DNA of 64,000 nucleotides from Siphonodentalium dalli (GCA_032622095.1 CP136066.1:128557917-128621916); one strand, 5' to 3'. Numbered from the stretch's first letter, positions 48,062 to 59,477 are shown. Program-made: numbers and translations. The notes: generated from the letters alone by a model not told the origin.

Positions 48062-49142
48062 TCAGTCATATTTTAATTTTCTGGATGCCAATTTGATAAA
48101 AATACTAAATTTTGTCAGTAGTAGTTGATTTTCCAAAGATAACAGTCTTTCGAATTTTTCTTTCGTAGGATTCTCCCAGTAATATTTCGGGATATAGTCT
48201 GATCGAATTGCCTGTAGTTCTTTGCAAATAATAATAAAGTGGTATTCATCACCCGTGCCATCACCGCAAATATCACAGATTTTGTCACAATTATCCACAG
48301 ATTTAGATTTCCATCTTGTATATTCGACAGGCAGTTTTAGATTTGCGGTTCTAAATTTTAGCAAGATGTTTGCTAAGTGAGCCGGTAAGAAATTCAGATA
48401 GCGGCCCATGCCCGGTCTCGTTTTAATACTCATATAAAAACGTGCTCTAGATGAGTTTGCATTCTGCATTACAGTAAATTGTTCTGTCTTGTGTCGCTCA
48501 ATAAGCTCTGATTTTATAGTTCTAATTTCAGCTTTTGTTAAACCTGACTGATTTGTCCATGCTCTTTCCATATTAAGTTCTTTCAGGGTGTTAGAAATAA
48601 AAAATAGCCATGGGCTATTAAATGAGCCATCAGAATTGTGGTCCAATTCTTTAACAAGAACATATATATTTTTGGCAAGTTCTGAGCCCTCATGTGATAG
48701 TAGTTTGGACCAGTAGGATAGTGCTCTGCACTTTATCTCAATGGACAGAGGGTGTCTGCCAAATTCGCCGTAAACCATATAATTTGGTGTACTTGTTTTC
48801 AAATATCCTATAATTTTGCAGTATTTAAGATGAAGCGATTCAATAATTTGAGTCCTTTCGTGACACCAAATTTCACTCCCATATAATAGGATGGGTACTA
48901 TCATACAGTCAAATAGTTTTAACATGATATCGATTGGAAGCTTGAGAGATCTCACTTTGTTTAGTAATCCGTACATTGCTCTTGTGCCAATAGTAACTAT
49001 TTTTTTCAAATTTTGGCAAAATCTACCATTGTAAAAAAAGGTTACTCCCAAATATACAAATTCTTTGACTGTCTCGAGTTCTTGACCTCGATATCTGAAC
49101 GTTGGAATTGGTTTGGGTAGTTTATTACTAAATAGTATGACT
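48062..49142 (-). pseudogene. LINE ORF2, thumb and C-terminal zinc region
   Basis: After a one-base excess in an A-run (plus strand T9 at 49147-49155), the frame continues with FVYLGVTFFYNGRF (the typical YLG block after the RT), then PILLYGSEIWC (the YGSEIW block), and ends with a C-x2-C-x8-H-x4-C motif CDICGDGTGDEYHFIIIC around residue 265. The YLG and YGxExW blocks are standard in Jockey/CR1-type ORF2 proteins. The frame is open to its stop at 48062. Confidence 0.8.
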
Positions 49143-50323
49143 TTAGTTTTTTTTTGTATTTACTTGCAACTTCCAAGCATCTGCATAATCTGCAAATGCT
49201 TGGAGAGAACGGTGCATATTTTCTTCTGTATCAGACATTAATACTGTGTCATCTGCATAAAGAATACAAAACAATTTTATGTAACATCCCACATTTTCAA
49301 TGTATAGTTCATCTAAATAGCTCAAATTTTTTATTACACAATCATTCATAAAATCTTGGATGTCGTTAATGTACAAGGAAAATAAAAAAGGTGACATTAT
49401 TTCCCCTTGAAAAAGTCCGACATTACTAACAAAAAAATCTGAAATATTGTGACTGTCTTTTACACATGTTTTTATCTTACCGTACATATTTCTAATGACA
49501 TTAAGTATTTTTCCGTTGATATTGCATTGGGCTAATTTCAGCCATATTGCATCCCTCCATATAGTATCAAAAGCTTTTCTAAAATCAATAAATGTGCAAT
49601 ATAATTTTTTTCCACTTTTTAGGTATAGGTTGATTACACTGTGTAAAACAAATATGTTATCTACGGTTGAGTGGGATTTTCTAAATCCCGTCTGATTTTT
49701 TTAAATTATTTCATGATCATCTGAAAATGAAACCATTCTATTGTTTAGAATGGCTGTAAATACTTTAGAAAGACAGCTTAAAAGTGTAATTCCCCGATAT
49801 GAGTCCGGCATAGTTCGGTCACCAGACTTTTTATATATAGGTTTTATCATCCCAACGGCCCATTCCCGGGGGTAGTTTCCAGATTCCAAGATTAAGTTGA
49901 AAAGTAAGGAATAAATGGGCATCATTTTCTCAACAGAAGCCTTCAGATATTCATTTAAAAGCCCGTCATGACCAGCGGCTTTACTGTTTTTCAAATTGGA
50001 AATGACAGATTTAATTTCTTCTTCGGTTATAGCGTTATTTAGATAACTGTCATGGAACGACGACTCAGTTAATTCATCTATATAATTACCTAGATTATCA
50101 GATTCGTCTGAGTCGTTTAAGCTTTTAAAATAATCAGAAAATATTTCCAGATCTAAGTTTGTGGTGTTATTTTGAAATTTATTATCATTGGATAATTTAT
50201 TTAGTTTATCCCAGAATGCCTTGCTGGAACTATTGCTGTAACTCTTGAGTTCAGAAATATCTGCATCTCGCTGATTCTTTATTTTCGAATCCATAGTTTT
50301 TCTATAAAGAGTTCCAGCGTTTT
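49143..50323 (-). pseudogene. LINE ORF2 reverse transcriptase
   Basis: RT blocks in order: SKAAGHDGLLNEYLK, MIKPIYKKSGDRTMPDSYRG, NQTGFRKSHSTVDNIF, FIDFRKAFD (motif A aspartate), GLFQGEIMSPFLFSLYINDI (motif B) and CILYADDTVL (motif C, catalytic DD), then WKLQVNTKKN (motif D). A TAA stop interrupts the frame at 49701-49703 between the fingers and NQTGF. Otherwise the palm is open and all catalytic residues are present. The remaining damage is slight, which suggests recent insertion or base-call errors in homopolymers. Confidence 0.85.
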
Positions 50324-50660
50324 TCATATGCTGTTTATTTGATAGTGATTTTTCTCTATTATATAGTCGTTTTGCATTGTGAAAAGCTTGTCTCTTGACT
50401 TACATTCGTCGTCAAACCAAGTTTTATTTGGTGGTTTATGTATTGTTTTCCTGTGATTTGGGTTGTATGTTCCAAATGTGTTTTTTGCGGAATCCAATAA
50501 AATACATGTTACATCCTCGCATATTTCATCCACTATGAATTGATTACAAGCAGACCCAGTTTCAGGTCGCCATTGCTCTAATTTTTCAATTACTTGATTA
50601 ATTTTATTGTGATCAAGATTCATAGCGAAATCATTTCTCTTATCAGGGTCCCATTTTTTA
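50324..50660 (-). pseudogene. LINE ORF2 linker between endonuclease and RT
   Basis: The segment contains NKTWFDDECKSR, the conserved WF-x-EC block that precedes the RT in this class. It is offset from both neighbours by single-base frame changes: one in an A6 run near 50660, and a one-base loss within AGAGAC near 50396. Confidence 0.75.
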
Positions 50661-50661
50661 T

Positions 50662-51198
50662 TTTACGATTAGTTTCGGGATCCACATTGGTAGTTATAAG
50701 AGGATCATGTGCTCCCACATCGTGACGAGCGTCAAATTTCAATTCTAAATGGAGTGCATTGTGTATATCTGAATATAGGGGAGAGAACTCGTTCACCCGA
50801 AAGTTCTCTATTGTTCGCAATAGATTGATATTGCCCAAAGCGTAGTCAATTACACTCTTTTCGGATGACGTAAGTTTACCATGGTCATTATCTTCCCCAA
50901 ATCGTCCGTTAACAATAAATATAGATGTCGATTCACAGAACTTAATCAATTTATACCCATAGCTGTTACTTTTCCCCTTATCCTCGGAGCAGCGTTTATT
51001 TATGGGAATACAATTTGATTGGGATTCATTGTCACCATCGAGGTGTATATAGTCAAAAAGTGATTGAGTATTCGTGGCGTCCGTGATGTGTTGTAAATCA
51101 GTGAAGTTGATTGAATTGTTAAGTTCGCACATGTTGTTTGAGCGAGCGTTCATATCTCCGCAAATCAGAAGAAGCTCGTCATCTCGACGCAAACGGCG
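50662..51198 (-). pseudogene. LINE ORF2 endonuclease, C-terminal half
   Basis: It begins RRLRRDDELLLICGDMNARS, the APE-type endonuclease block with the metal-binding GDMN aspartate, and includes SVIDYALGN and SDIHNALHLEL (the SDH block with catalytic histidine). The N-terminal half lies 5.3 kb away at 56467-57135, on the far side of the inserted element. Confidence 0.85.
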
Positions 51199-51370
51199 TA
51201 TTAGTCAGGAGGCAGATCAGAGAAAATGTGGCTAGAACAATTTTTGCTAAACATTTTTAGTACCATATGCCAACAATGTTAATAATGTGCTATGGGATAC
51301 CCCGATAAATAAAATAATTGTTGGCAATTTTCTAGTCACCTCTGTCAAGGTCAAAGGTCAAGGTCAAATT

Positions 51371-52075
51371 AGATATGCCAAATTTGCATAAATTGGATTA
51401 AAAAAATGTTTTTAGAACCTTTTCGAGTGAAAGGGCTTAGACCGCCAGAAACTTTGTGTCCACATTAATGTTTCCCTCCCCATTCCTCTCATGATGATTG
51501 GGTTGTCAAATGTGTTGCCCATAACAACAGTTGCTATGCAATTAAATTACCCTAGCAACGAGACCAAATTCTAACTTTAACTGTTTTATTTTTAATCCAA
51601 ATATACCAAACTTTGCATATTGTTCACAATTTAATTGTTACTTGGCATATGTGCTTCAAAAATATATATATTGACGATTACATTCTCTTTTCCTCTCTTA
51701 GTTATATACCTTGGACTAATAACTGTTCTGTTGCATTTTCCCTATTTTTACTATTATTTTCGTCAAAACACGTGAACTCCAAATAACTTTCAAAATTATT
51801 CTATTCAACAACTCGGAAACGCGAATACACGCATGCATGCATATAATGCTCTTATAATTGATGAAATAAGTTAGCTTATTGAACATGGAATATTCATAAT
51901 ATTGAAACTAATACATGTATAAATTAACCCGAACTATGAACCACAAGGGCTTGGCTCCCTCCCAATATGCGTCACCCCTATATAAACACATATCGGCTCC
52001 CTTACATATGTCGAGTAATATTATAATATACTGAGACTAAACTGTTTAGTATGGAACGCCATAGCTGCCTTATAT
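51371..52075. other. No gene seen (interior of the 5.26-kb element)
   Basis: AT-rich unique sequence. Confidence 0.6.
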
Positions 52076-52280
52076 TGTCGATTGTCATTAGATGCAGATA
52101 CTTTGTCATTAGATGCAGATACTTTGTCATTATATTTAGATAGTTTGTCATTATATGTAGATACTTTGTCTTTATATGCAGATACCCTGCCATTATATGT
52201 AGATATTTTGTCTTTCTATGCAGATACTTTGTCATTATATGCAGATACTTTGTCATTATATGCGGATTCTTTTCATTATA
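52076..52280 (+). repeat. 21-bp minisatellite, about 9 copies
   Basis: Diverged copies of TTTGTCATTATATGCAGATAC. Both strands stay open because 21 is divisible by three, giving repetitive open frames that I do not take as genes. Confidence 0.9.
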
Positions 52281-53509
52281 CGTTCGTTCCATGATATTAT
52301 ATGTTGTATCCATTTTGCGGAAGCCAAGTCTGAAGACAAACGGAACCGATCTCATTCCAGGTGGCTGACTGAAATTAAAGTTCACAATTTATTGTTATCA
52401 CTATTTGCCTAATGTGTATATTTATCAGGCGATAAGATTATTATGCCAATCATATTAGTTCAGTTTTGTGTCAATTATGATATACGTGGAATTTTCTGCA
52501 CGTGGTCCGTTCCGTGACGCGCTCCACTTTTTTATTGCAACTTAATGTTCCGGAAAAAATGCGCTTAAAATCTGAAATCAGTTAGCCCATCCAAGTTTAG
52601 CTTTTTAGCACGTCCGCGCCATTATCTTCCTCGTAAAATGTTACCCCTCTTAGACCGCCTTGGTGCCACCTCGATTGTACCCCGTGGTGTCATATATAGG
52701 ACACATATAAACAGAAAATTAGTCGCAAATATATCTAGGCACCACATGTGGCCGTTTTAACATGCACTATTTGAGAAGAATGTGTATGAATTTGCTTGTA
52801 GTTAGAACTAAACATTTTTTTTTATCATTTTTTGTGACCCTCCTGTCCCTATTTTGAACTCAAGCGGCGCCTCGTTTGTCATCATTAAACCACACACTTA
52901 GGCTCACCAAGGAAATTCTATATATAATTGGCGAGTATACAAATTCGTATCAAATTTAGTGCCCCCATCTCTCACCCCAAACGACACCAATCTGGCGTAT
53001 CTAAACTACACGAATAGATTCCTCTATCACGGAGAAGAATATGTATAAATCTTGTGGAAATCGATGCTAAATATTGTTTATAATTTTTTGTGTCCCTTTC
53101 ACCCTCTGTGCATCCCAACTTGTGACATGCTTAAACCACACAATAAGACTCCTGATTGCATGGAAATGGTTATTTATAAGTTTGGTGCTAATAGGCGACT
53201 AAACAAATTTTTATCAAATTTAGTGCCCACCCCACCCCATTTATCATCCAAACAGCACCGATATGACGTGTTTTTAAATCACAAGATTAGACTCCTCGTA
53301 TCATGGATAATAATGTGTATCAATTTGGTATAAATTGGCGCTAAAAATATTATGCATCTTTTTTGGTGCCCCTCTCCCTTTCAGTGCACCCCTGAATCGA
53401 ATTACGCCACTGTTGACAGATTTAAGCCACACGATTAGACTCCTCATACCATGGGGTGTTATTGTATAAGTGTGGTGGCAATCCGTGACTAAACCCAATT
53501 TTATCAAAT
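52281..53509. other. No gene seen
   Basis: Interior of the 5.26-kb element. Weak internal repetition is visible (AATTTGGT..., TTTATCAAATTTAGTGCCC near 52945, 53215 and 53500), suggesting an old ~250-bp tandem repeat. Confidence 0.55.
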
Positions 53510-54420
53510 TTAGAAAGGTCTCCCACAATCAGGAAAGTATAGCAACATTTTAGGTTCCGTTGTGACGCCAGACTTACTCTCAATGTGTGGCCGCTATACT
53601 GGGCTAACCGGATACTTTTAAACAATAATTTGGCCATAGGTTCGCTATAGGCGGAGTCACCCCAAACGTGGCCAAATATCCATTGATCGGGAATTGTTTT
53701 GACAGTAATTTGCCCCTAAGGCGGCTATGGACGAATTCACACCAAGATGGGCCATGAAGCAATGACATCTGTATCTTACAATCGGGAGTCTAGCTTCATT
53801 TTAGAGCCCGTTTGCATATATACATACTCTACTTACGCCCAATTTGTGGCCGGAAATAATGGGCTAGCCGGATACGTTTTTGATAGTAATTTGGCCCTAT
53901 GGTGGTTTTGGGCGAATTCGCCCCAAAATTGGGAATTTAGCGATATTTTAGGGTTCGTTAGGATACCAGACTCTACTTACGCCCAATTTGTGGCCGGGTG
54001 AAATTGGCGACCAGGGTACTTTTCTGAAAGGGACCTCCAATTGCATAGGTCTACCAAAATCAGGAATTTTGCAATAGTTTACAGTCGGTTTTGACGCCAG
54101 ACTATACTTACGCCCAAATTGTGGCCTGATATAATGGGTTACTCCGGTACTTTTTTGGCAGCGATTTGCCCCTATGGTGGCTATGGACGAATTCACGAAT
54201 AGTTGCTATGGTTGCTATGGAGGAATTCACGAATAGCTAGGTGCCACAAATAGATGTCCCACAATCTGAAATTTTAGCAACATTTTTTGGTTCGTTTTGA
54301 CGCCATTTACTTACGCTCAGTTTGTGGCCAGGCGTATAATACACTAGCGAGGACAGTTTGTGTTAGTGGTTAGCCCCTATGTTTACTATGGACGAATTCT
54401 CCCCAAAAGGGGCCACCCAT
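53510..54420 (+). repeat. Diverged tandem repeat, about 5 units of 130-250 bp
   Basis: The units share TTTTGACGCCAGACT, ACTTACGCCCAATTTGTGGCC, CTAGCCGGATACTTTT, ATTTGGCCCTATGG and GGCTATGGACGAATTC. Spacing is irregular through indels. Confidence 0.75.
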
Positions 54421-54585
54421 AACATATGTCTCACACAATAAGGAATATATAACAAAACAATGCATTGCAGTTATAAATATTGCTTAAATGTTGCTTCCCA
54501 ATTGTGAATCTGACAGTCATGCCATTAAAAATAACTTCCTCTGTTATCGGGCCATTACATATTAGAAATTAGAGGAGGGTGGTGG

Positions 54586-55557
54586 TTTTTAGCTCACATG
54601 AGACAAAGTCTCCAGTGTAGCTATAGTCGCCACTACACATCCGTCAATTTCTTCTCAAGAACCTCAAGTCAGAATTCAGTTATATATATTGTGGACGGTC
54701 CCCAGGTGACTGGGTTTCTGATTTGTTCAAATGGGGTCGCCGGGTCAAAAAGGGGTCAAGCTTTTTCCGTCCATATTAATTCTTAAAACATCTTAAAAAC
54801 CATCGGGGCTATCAAGCTTTATTTGGTATGGATGGTCATTGAGTGCCATGTACACAACAAGGGCGGAGCCAGGACCATACCTTTTCTATCCATAATAATT
54901 GTTAAAATGTCTTCCTATCAAGTACCATCCGGCCTATATTCAGCTTATATTTGGTATGGAGAGTCATTGTGTCAGTATGGCCTGTAGCCCGTGCTAATGG
55001 ATTGAGTTTTGAAATCCATGATGGCCGCTGGAGGCCATGTTCGTTTGCCGAATGACCCCAAAATGACTGGTTCCCATCTACATGTCAATGTCAACAGCCA
55101 TGACAAATTTCATAATGATCCAACCAAAGGTACGACCTGTAGCCCGTGCCAAAGGATTTAGTCATGCAAAGAGTAAGATGGCTGCTGGCGGTCATATTTT
55201 TTTGTCCGAACGACCCCAATACAAAGTTATTCGTTACAATCTACGTGTCAATGTTAACATCCATGACAAATTGCATGAGGATCAGACGAACAGTACGACC
55301 TGTAACCCGTGCTAATGGATTGAATTTTGAAATCCAATATGGCCGCTGGCGGCCATGTTTTTTCAAAATGACCCCAAAATGACCCAAAACGTTCCCATCT
55401 ACATGCCCATGTCAACAACTATAACAAATTTCATAATGATCAGACCAAAGGTACGACCTGTAGCCTGTATTGTTGACGCCTCACACACGAACACACACAC
55501 GGACGACAGATACCAAGCCATGGCAATAGCTCAAACTTTACAATGTTGAGCTAAAAA
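54586..55557 (-). mobile_element. Nested short TIR element with the 164-bp-type satellite
   Basis: The termini are TTTTTAGCTCA and TGAGCTAAAAA. On the minus strand, the right end repeats the snapback start and GCCATGG layout of the element at 26019. It then carries about four units with GGCTACAGGTCGTACC and GGCCGCC...GGCCAT landmarks. It is diverged from the 26-kb family but clearly related. It is nested in the 5.26-kb element, itself inside the LINE. Confidence 0.75.
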
Positions 55558-56289
55558 TAGACCAAAATATCACATTTTTCGAATGACCTTGACCGTAGCA
55601 ATTGACCTTGACTATATATGTCAAAGTGACTCAGTCCGCTTGATGAACCATTATTGACACTATAAGTTAACATCATTTCTTCAAACACATGGTTTGTTGG
55701 TTCTCAAGATTGGCCTTTTAAAATTTGTCTCCAGATATTTTATGCCGTTGCCATGGAAACCTGATTTTATCCCGACACAGGACCCCCACCCGGGCACCAC
55801 TCCAAAAAGTTTTCTCTATGAATAAGCAAGATATCTTTAAAGTGTCATGCTTTAGTCACTAAAGTCAAGATTCAACCCCTAAGTAACTCCACTATTGACA
55901 TTTAGTGCCAAATTACAGCCAATTGGATGTATATGTTGTAACAGTATAGGCCTACTGTGTTGGGCCATACTGTACACTCCACATTATTCGCTGTATTGTG
56001 CTCTAAATGTATGTATTTTCATGCAAGCACACTCAAGATCATCACAAAGTATAATTATTCGCATATTTTCAGTAGTAGATGCCATAACATGGATAAAAAC
56101 GACCGTTTGAGGCTGATTGCTATGGAAAAACAATTTCATAGCAACGGTTGCTAAGGAAACGACACAAGAATCCAGACACATCAGCAATCAGATTACCATG
56201 CCTCATTGGTCCTTGGTACAATACATCATTCATCAACAGCTCTTACTAACAAAAATATCATTCTATATGTTGAAAAATTCAGGCTAGGA
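55558..56289. other. No gene seen
   Basis: Unique sequence inside the 5.26-kb element, with a few TGACCTTGACC motifs. No supported coding frame. Confidence 0.55.
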
Positions 56290-56466
56290 CAGAAAAGCAC
56301 CTATACATTTGACCTTGACCTTTGACCTCTAACACGAGAATAGGAAATTGCCAACAATGTTTTTTTTAATCAGTGGACCAAACTCTACCACCCAGGATAT
56401 GTTGGCATATGGTACTAAAAATGTTTAGCAAAAAAAAAATTTGGGGTGCTTGCCTCCTGACTATAT

Positions 56467-57135
56467 ATCAATTTCTAACTCAATTGGCCAATCATCGTTA
56501 CAATACCTCGTGTTTGTCGGTGGAATATACACCGCACCAATAAGTAAGCTTCGTGAGTTCAATTCGCGATTCGAATCCACACGTACCCAGACCACATTTT
56601 TAGATTCTGATTCAACTACTTTGATATATTTGAAAATTTGCGTTTTTGCGGCTATTAAAATGCCACCACAACGTACACCGGTTCCAATGTGTTTTCCCTT
56701 GGTTACACAAATTTCAAAATTCGGTATACTGATATCATCTTCTATAAAAGCTTTGGTTTCACCCAAACATAAAATATCGTAGTTGTTTAACATATCCACA
56801 AATTCGCGATACTGTAGTCTTTTTTCAAGACCACATACGTTTAACGAAAGCAGTGTTAGCGTTTGACCAGATTCAATTTCACTGTTATCGGTTGAATGGA
56901 GGCGAGCACTATTACGCTCAAGATCAGATTCGAGATCACCCGATATCGGGTTACAATGAGAATTAATAATTGGGATATAATTTACGCCTGTAGCCGCCTG
57001 GTCAGTTCGACCGCAGTTGATTGACGTATTTTTTGTGTCAACATCACAGGTTCGCGGAGTTTCATTCGCTGGGTAGTTATTGGGCCCGCCCACATGCACT
57101 GTAGGGTCACATACACCGTTACCAACACAATACAT
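56467..57135 (-). pseudogene. LINE ORF2 start and endonuclease, N-terminal half
   Basis: The frame starts at ATG 57135, about 50 bp after the end of ORF1. About 95 residues of unconserved leader precede TLLSLNVCGLEKRL (catalytic Asn block), then YDILCLGETKAF (catalytic Glu block), VRCGGILIAAK and LLIGAVYIPPTN, the ordered blocks of an APE-type endonuclease. It is cut at ELEID by the element ending at 56463. The catalytic residues visible here are intact. Confidence 0.85.
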
Positions 57136-57183
57136 ATGGCAGGTACTAGAACAATAATTGGTTGTACAACAATTAGTCTCTAA

Positions 57184-58646
57184 TCAGGCGTCCTTGCGCC
57201 TGCGTTTTCTGTCACCCTCACTGATGTCCTCTATTTTCTCAGCAAGACGACCTTTCCCGTCCGGGCTGAGGTGAACACCGCTTGAGTCCTGTTTCTGAAA
57301 CAACGATTTCACTACGCGTCCCTCTTGTGTGAATATCTCAGTATTGTCAATGTATTTCACGTCCGATCCCACCATCTCGTTATAGAAATGAACTCGCTAA
57401 CAAATCTGTTCAGACTATCAGTCGCTTCATTCCGCTCCTGTATATTCATCCCAGTGCCCTTCCGTGGAGGTATACTGCACACATTAATTGTAGCATTCGG
57501 CACAGCCGCGGGTAGTTTTGTCAGCATTGACGCAAATTTAACTTTAGCGCTGTCGATGTTGTTTTTGGAACTCGTCACATTGTTTGTTCCTAAATGAATT
57601 GTCACAGATTTCAGCGCACTTGCAGCTACCGTGTTACCTTTCTCTTCCTTTGCTGCTTTTAGAAGATTCGGGAAGTCTTCGATTTTTGCTCCCGACTGGA
57701 ACACAAGCTTCGTGTTAGGGTCCCTGAGGGGTAACTGACGCATATTGCTAGCGCCCACAATCAGCGTGTCAATCGGTGTATTTCCGTCATTGCACGAGTG
57801 AACTTCGATCTTTTTACCGTTGTTCGGCTCGGTTGCTTGAGTAGGTGACACAATGTCGACTTTGGCCTTATCCGACGATTGTGCAGCGTTGTCTTCTCCG
57901 AACGATGAGAGGTCCTCATAGCTACCGTAATAACTACGATCAGTTCGCTGATTAGGTTTGTTGAGTGGACAACGGTAATCCGCCGCTTTGTGCCCCGGTT
58001 GTTTGCATGCCTTACACACAATGTCATTCTTACACTGATTGGTTGAGTGAGAATCCTGGTAACATCGGGTGCAGGGAAGCTTTGAGTTGCGGTCATTCGC
58101 CATGATTGCTCGACAGTTTACGCTGGAGAAATGCAGCTCACCACAATGTCGGCACATAGCCTTTGTTTTGTCCGAGAAGACACGCACATCCATATCATCG
58201 ATTTTAATTTCGTGGGGAATCTCTGTGCAGTTTTCAATTAATACAGTTCTCGAGCCTGTCTCGATATGTGTCCCTCTCATTCTGCTTCTCCTCATCGTGT
58301 CCCGTAACACATTTCCATATTCGGCTAGCCTGTCCGATATGAAACTATCATCCAGCTCCACAGGGGCGTCAATAACAGTAACTAGGGTAGCCAATTTTCC
58401 CAGTTCTTGCATTCGAATACGTCTGCTACCAACAAGTATATTTGTCGACAACAGCTCATATTTTGCTTGTTCTGTTGTCAGAGTTATATAGCACTCATTT
58501 CGAGTTATCTGAATAGCAAATACAGTTTCTCTCTCTACAGCATATTCACAAGCCCTGAGAATATCTTCGCGCGTGAGGCGCTGGCGTTCATTTTTCGCAA
58601 ACGTTGCAGTTAATTGCCTTTTCGCTTTGAGGGAGGCTGTCGCCAT
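57184..58646 (-). pseudogene. LINE ORF1: zinc knuckles plus SGNH-hydrolase-like domain
   Basis: I chose the start at ATG 58646 (ACAAAATGG, a good eukaryotic context) over the upstream GTG frame. About 160 residues of alpha/beta, RRM-like sequence come first. Three CCHC knuckles follow (about residues 165-178, 192-205 and 211-225), then a linker, then an SGNH-like domain with VGASNMRQL (serine block), HLGTNNV (GxN block) and, after a one-base frame change near 57380, DSSGVHLSPDGKGRLA (Asp-His block). It ends in a basic RKRRRKDA tail. In CR1/L2-type LINEs such ORF1 proteins bind RNA and carry an esterase. Here the frameshift separates the Asp-His block from the rest. Confidence 0.8.
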
Positions 58647-58929
58647 TTTGTTGTCGATGTAAACAAACACTGTTTTATTGGCAATAATTCGACTACTCAC
58701 ACTAGTTTGAATCGTTTTTATCTAACATAATAATCAGAGATCTGAATATTCCATAGTAAATCCATTTTTGTGCATTATGATTGCATCAGAACAATTTAAT
58801 ATCAAAACATTAACGGAGCGAAAAATTCAACACATTCCCGCCATGATCACGTGACATGAACTCACAGTGAATAATCCACTCACTCTCTCCCTGCTTATAG
58901 ATATATAACGAAAACGAGAATATCATGTT

Positions 58930-59240
58930 GATGAAGTTTATTGAAATTGGCAATATCATACGACTTCCCCGTCGAGAAAATTTGTCGCCCAATGTTTTCA
59001 GTTTTTCAAAGAAATGTAACTCTAACATACCCGTTATTTAGTAAAAAATCACCTTTACTAAATAACGGGCATACCAAAAGAATGACACCACAAAGAGACA
59101 CGTTTCAAAAACACTATAGGAAAAATCACTTGTAGGGTGGGTGGGCTTGGGGGAGGCGGACGGCACTATCTAACAAACTTCAGCCCAAAATGTTCTTGAC
59201 GGGGAAGTCGTGTGAGATTGCCTTGAAATTTAATCATTGT
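58930..59240. mobile_element. ~300-bp MITE-like inverted-repeat element
   Basis: GGCAATATCATACGACTTCC...CCGTC near 58950-58973 is matched in inverse near 59197-59222 (GACGGGGAAGTCGTGTGAG). Similarity continues outward (TTGAAATT) and inward (AGAA-AT). No coding content. Target duplication not clear. Confidence 0.6.
59030..59069. repeat. Perfect 16-bp stem hairpin
   Basis: CCCGTTATTTAGTAAA and its exact reverse complement are separated by an 8-base loop, in the middle of the inverted-repeat element. Confidence 0.85.
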
Positions 59241-59416
59241 CTGAATCTTCGAACGTTAAACATATTTCTAGGAGTTTCTTGAATTTTCTCATCGCTTCAT
59301 CTGCAGCCCATTCATTATTATATCCGTGTTTGGTCAGTTTGACCATTTTCTTCATGATCATGTTATGTATGGGTGATGTTTTCAATCGATACTGGTATTC
59401 TATTAATCGTCTATAA
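59230..59416 (-). CDS. Terminal exon of an acidic-tailed protein family
   Basis: On the minus strand, a pyrimidine-rich acceptor (GCTCTCTTTCTCAAAAG) precedes a 187-nt frame of 61 residues plus TAA. It begins YRRLIEYQYRLKTSP, has IHNMIMKKMVKLTKHGY, then a charged helix AADEAMRKFKKLLE, and ends FEDSDND. Two diverged partial relatives lie at 29350-29455 and 29670-29830. Conservation of protein features between diverged copies supports real coding descent. The function is unknown. It overlaps the right edge of the MITE-like element, and the upstream exons are not visible, so it may be a relic. Confidence 0.45.
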
Positions 59417-59477
59417 CTTTTGAGAAAGAGAGCAAGCCCCGTGCTTAACGCCAGTGAGACGGTTTTGGATTAGGCTT

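Larger units (their letters stand above)
51202..56463. mobile_element. 5262-bp TIR element inserted in the LINE endonuclease
   Basis: The ends are TAGTCAGGAGGCA and its reverse complement; imperfect inverted similarity continues for about 170 bp (51202-51370 and 56290-56463). The flanking TAT (51199-51201 and 56464-56466) acts as a 3-bp target duplication. Removing the element and one TAT restores the endonuclease frame, with ELEID continuing into IRRLRRDDELLL. A 2-bp TA duplication would instead leave a stop. There is no transposase inside: the interior is minisatellite, diverged tandem repeats and a nested satellite-bearing element. It is therefore a large non-autonomous carrier; the superfamily is undetermined. 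Confidence 0.85.
47765..58720 (-). mobile_element. LINE (Jockey/CR1-L2-like), interrupted by a 5.26-kb insertion
   Basis: Minus-strand order from 5' to 3' is ORF1 (58646-57184), ORF2 endonuclease (57135 to 56467, then 51198 to about 50700), reverse transcriptase (to about 49143), C-terminal zinc motif (about 48200), then an AT-rich 3' UTR ending in CAATAAACAATCAATCA at 47765. Without the insert the element is about 5.7 kb. It has few lesions: one frameshift in ORF1, one nonsense codon and three or so single-base frameshifts in ORF2, several of them in A-runs. ORF1 with zinc knuckles plus an SGNH esterase-like domain is known from CR1/L2-related LINEs. The exact clade needs an RT phylogeny. 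Confidence 0.85.

Noticed and set aside
55745-55762. RFX X-box-like GTTGCCATGGAAAC
   Set aside because: It fits the loose consensus, but similar strings recur in repeats across the window, with no nearby gene to regulate.
51199-56466. Mariner-like assignment of the 5.26-kb element from a TA duplication
   Set aside because: A TA duplication leaves a stop in the LINE frame after excision. A 3-bp TAT duplication does not.
56560-56590. tRNA-like GATTCGAATCC
   Set aside because: It lies within the LINE endonuclease coding region and has no cloverleaf around it.
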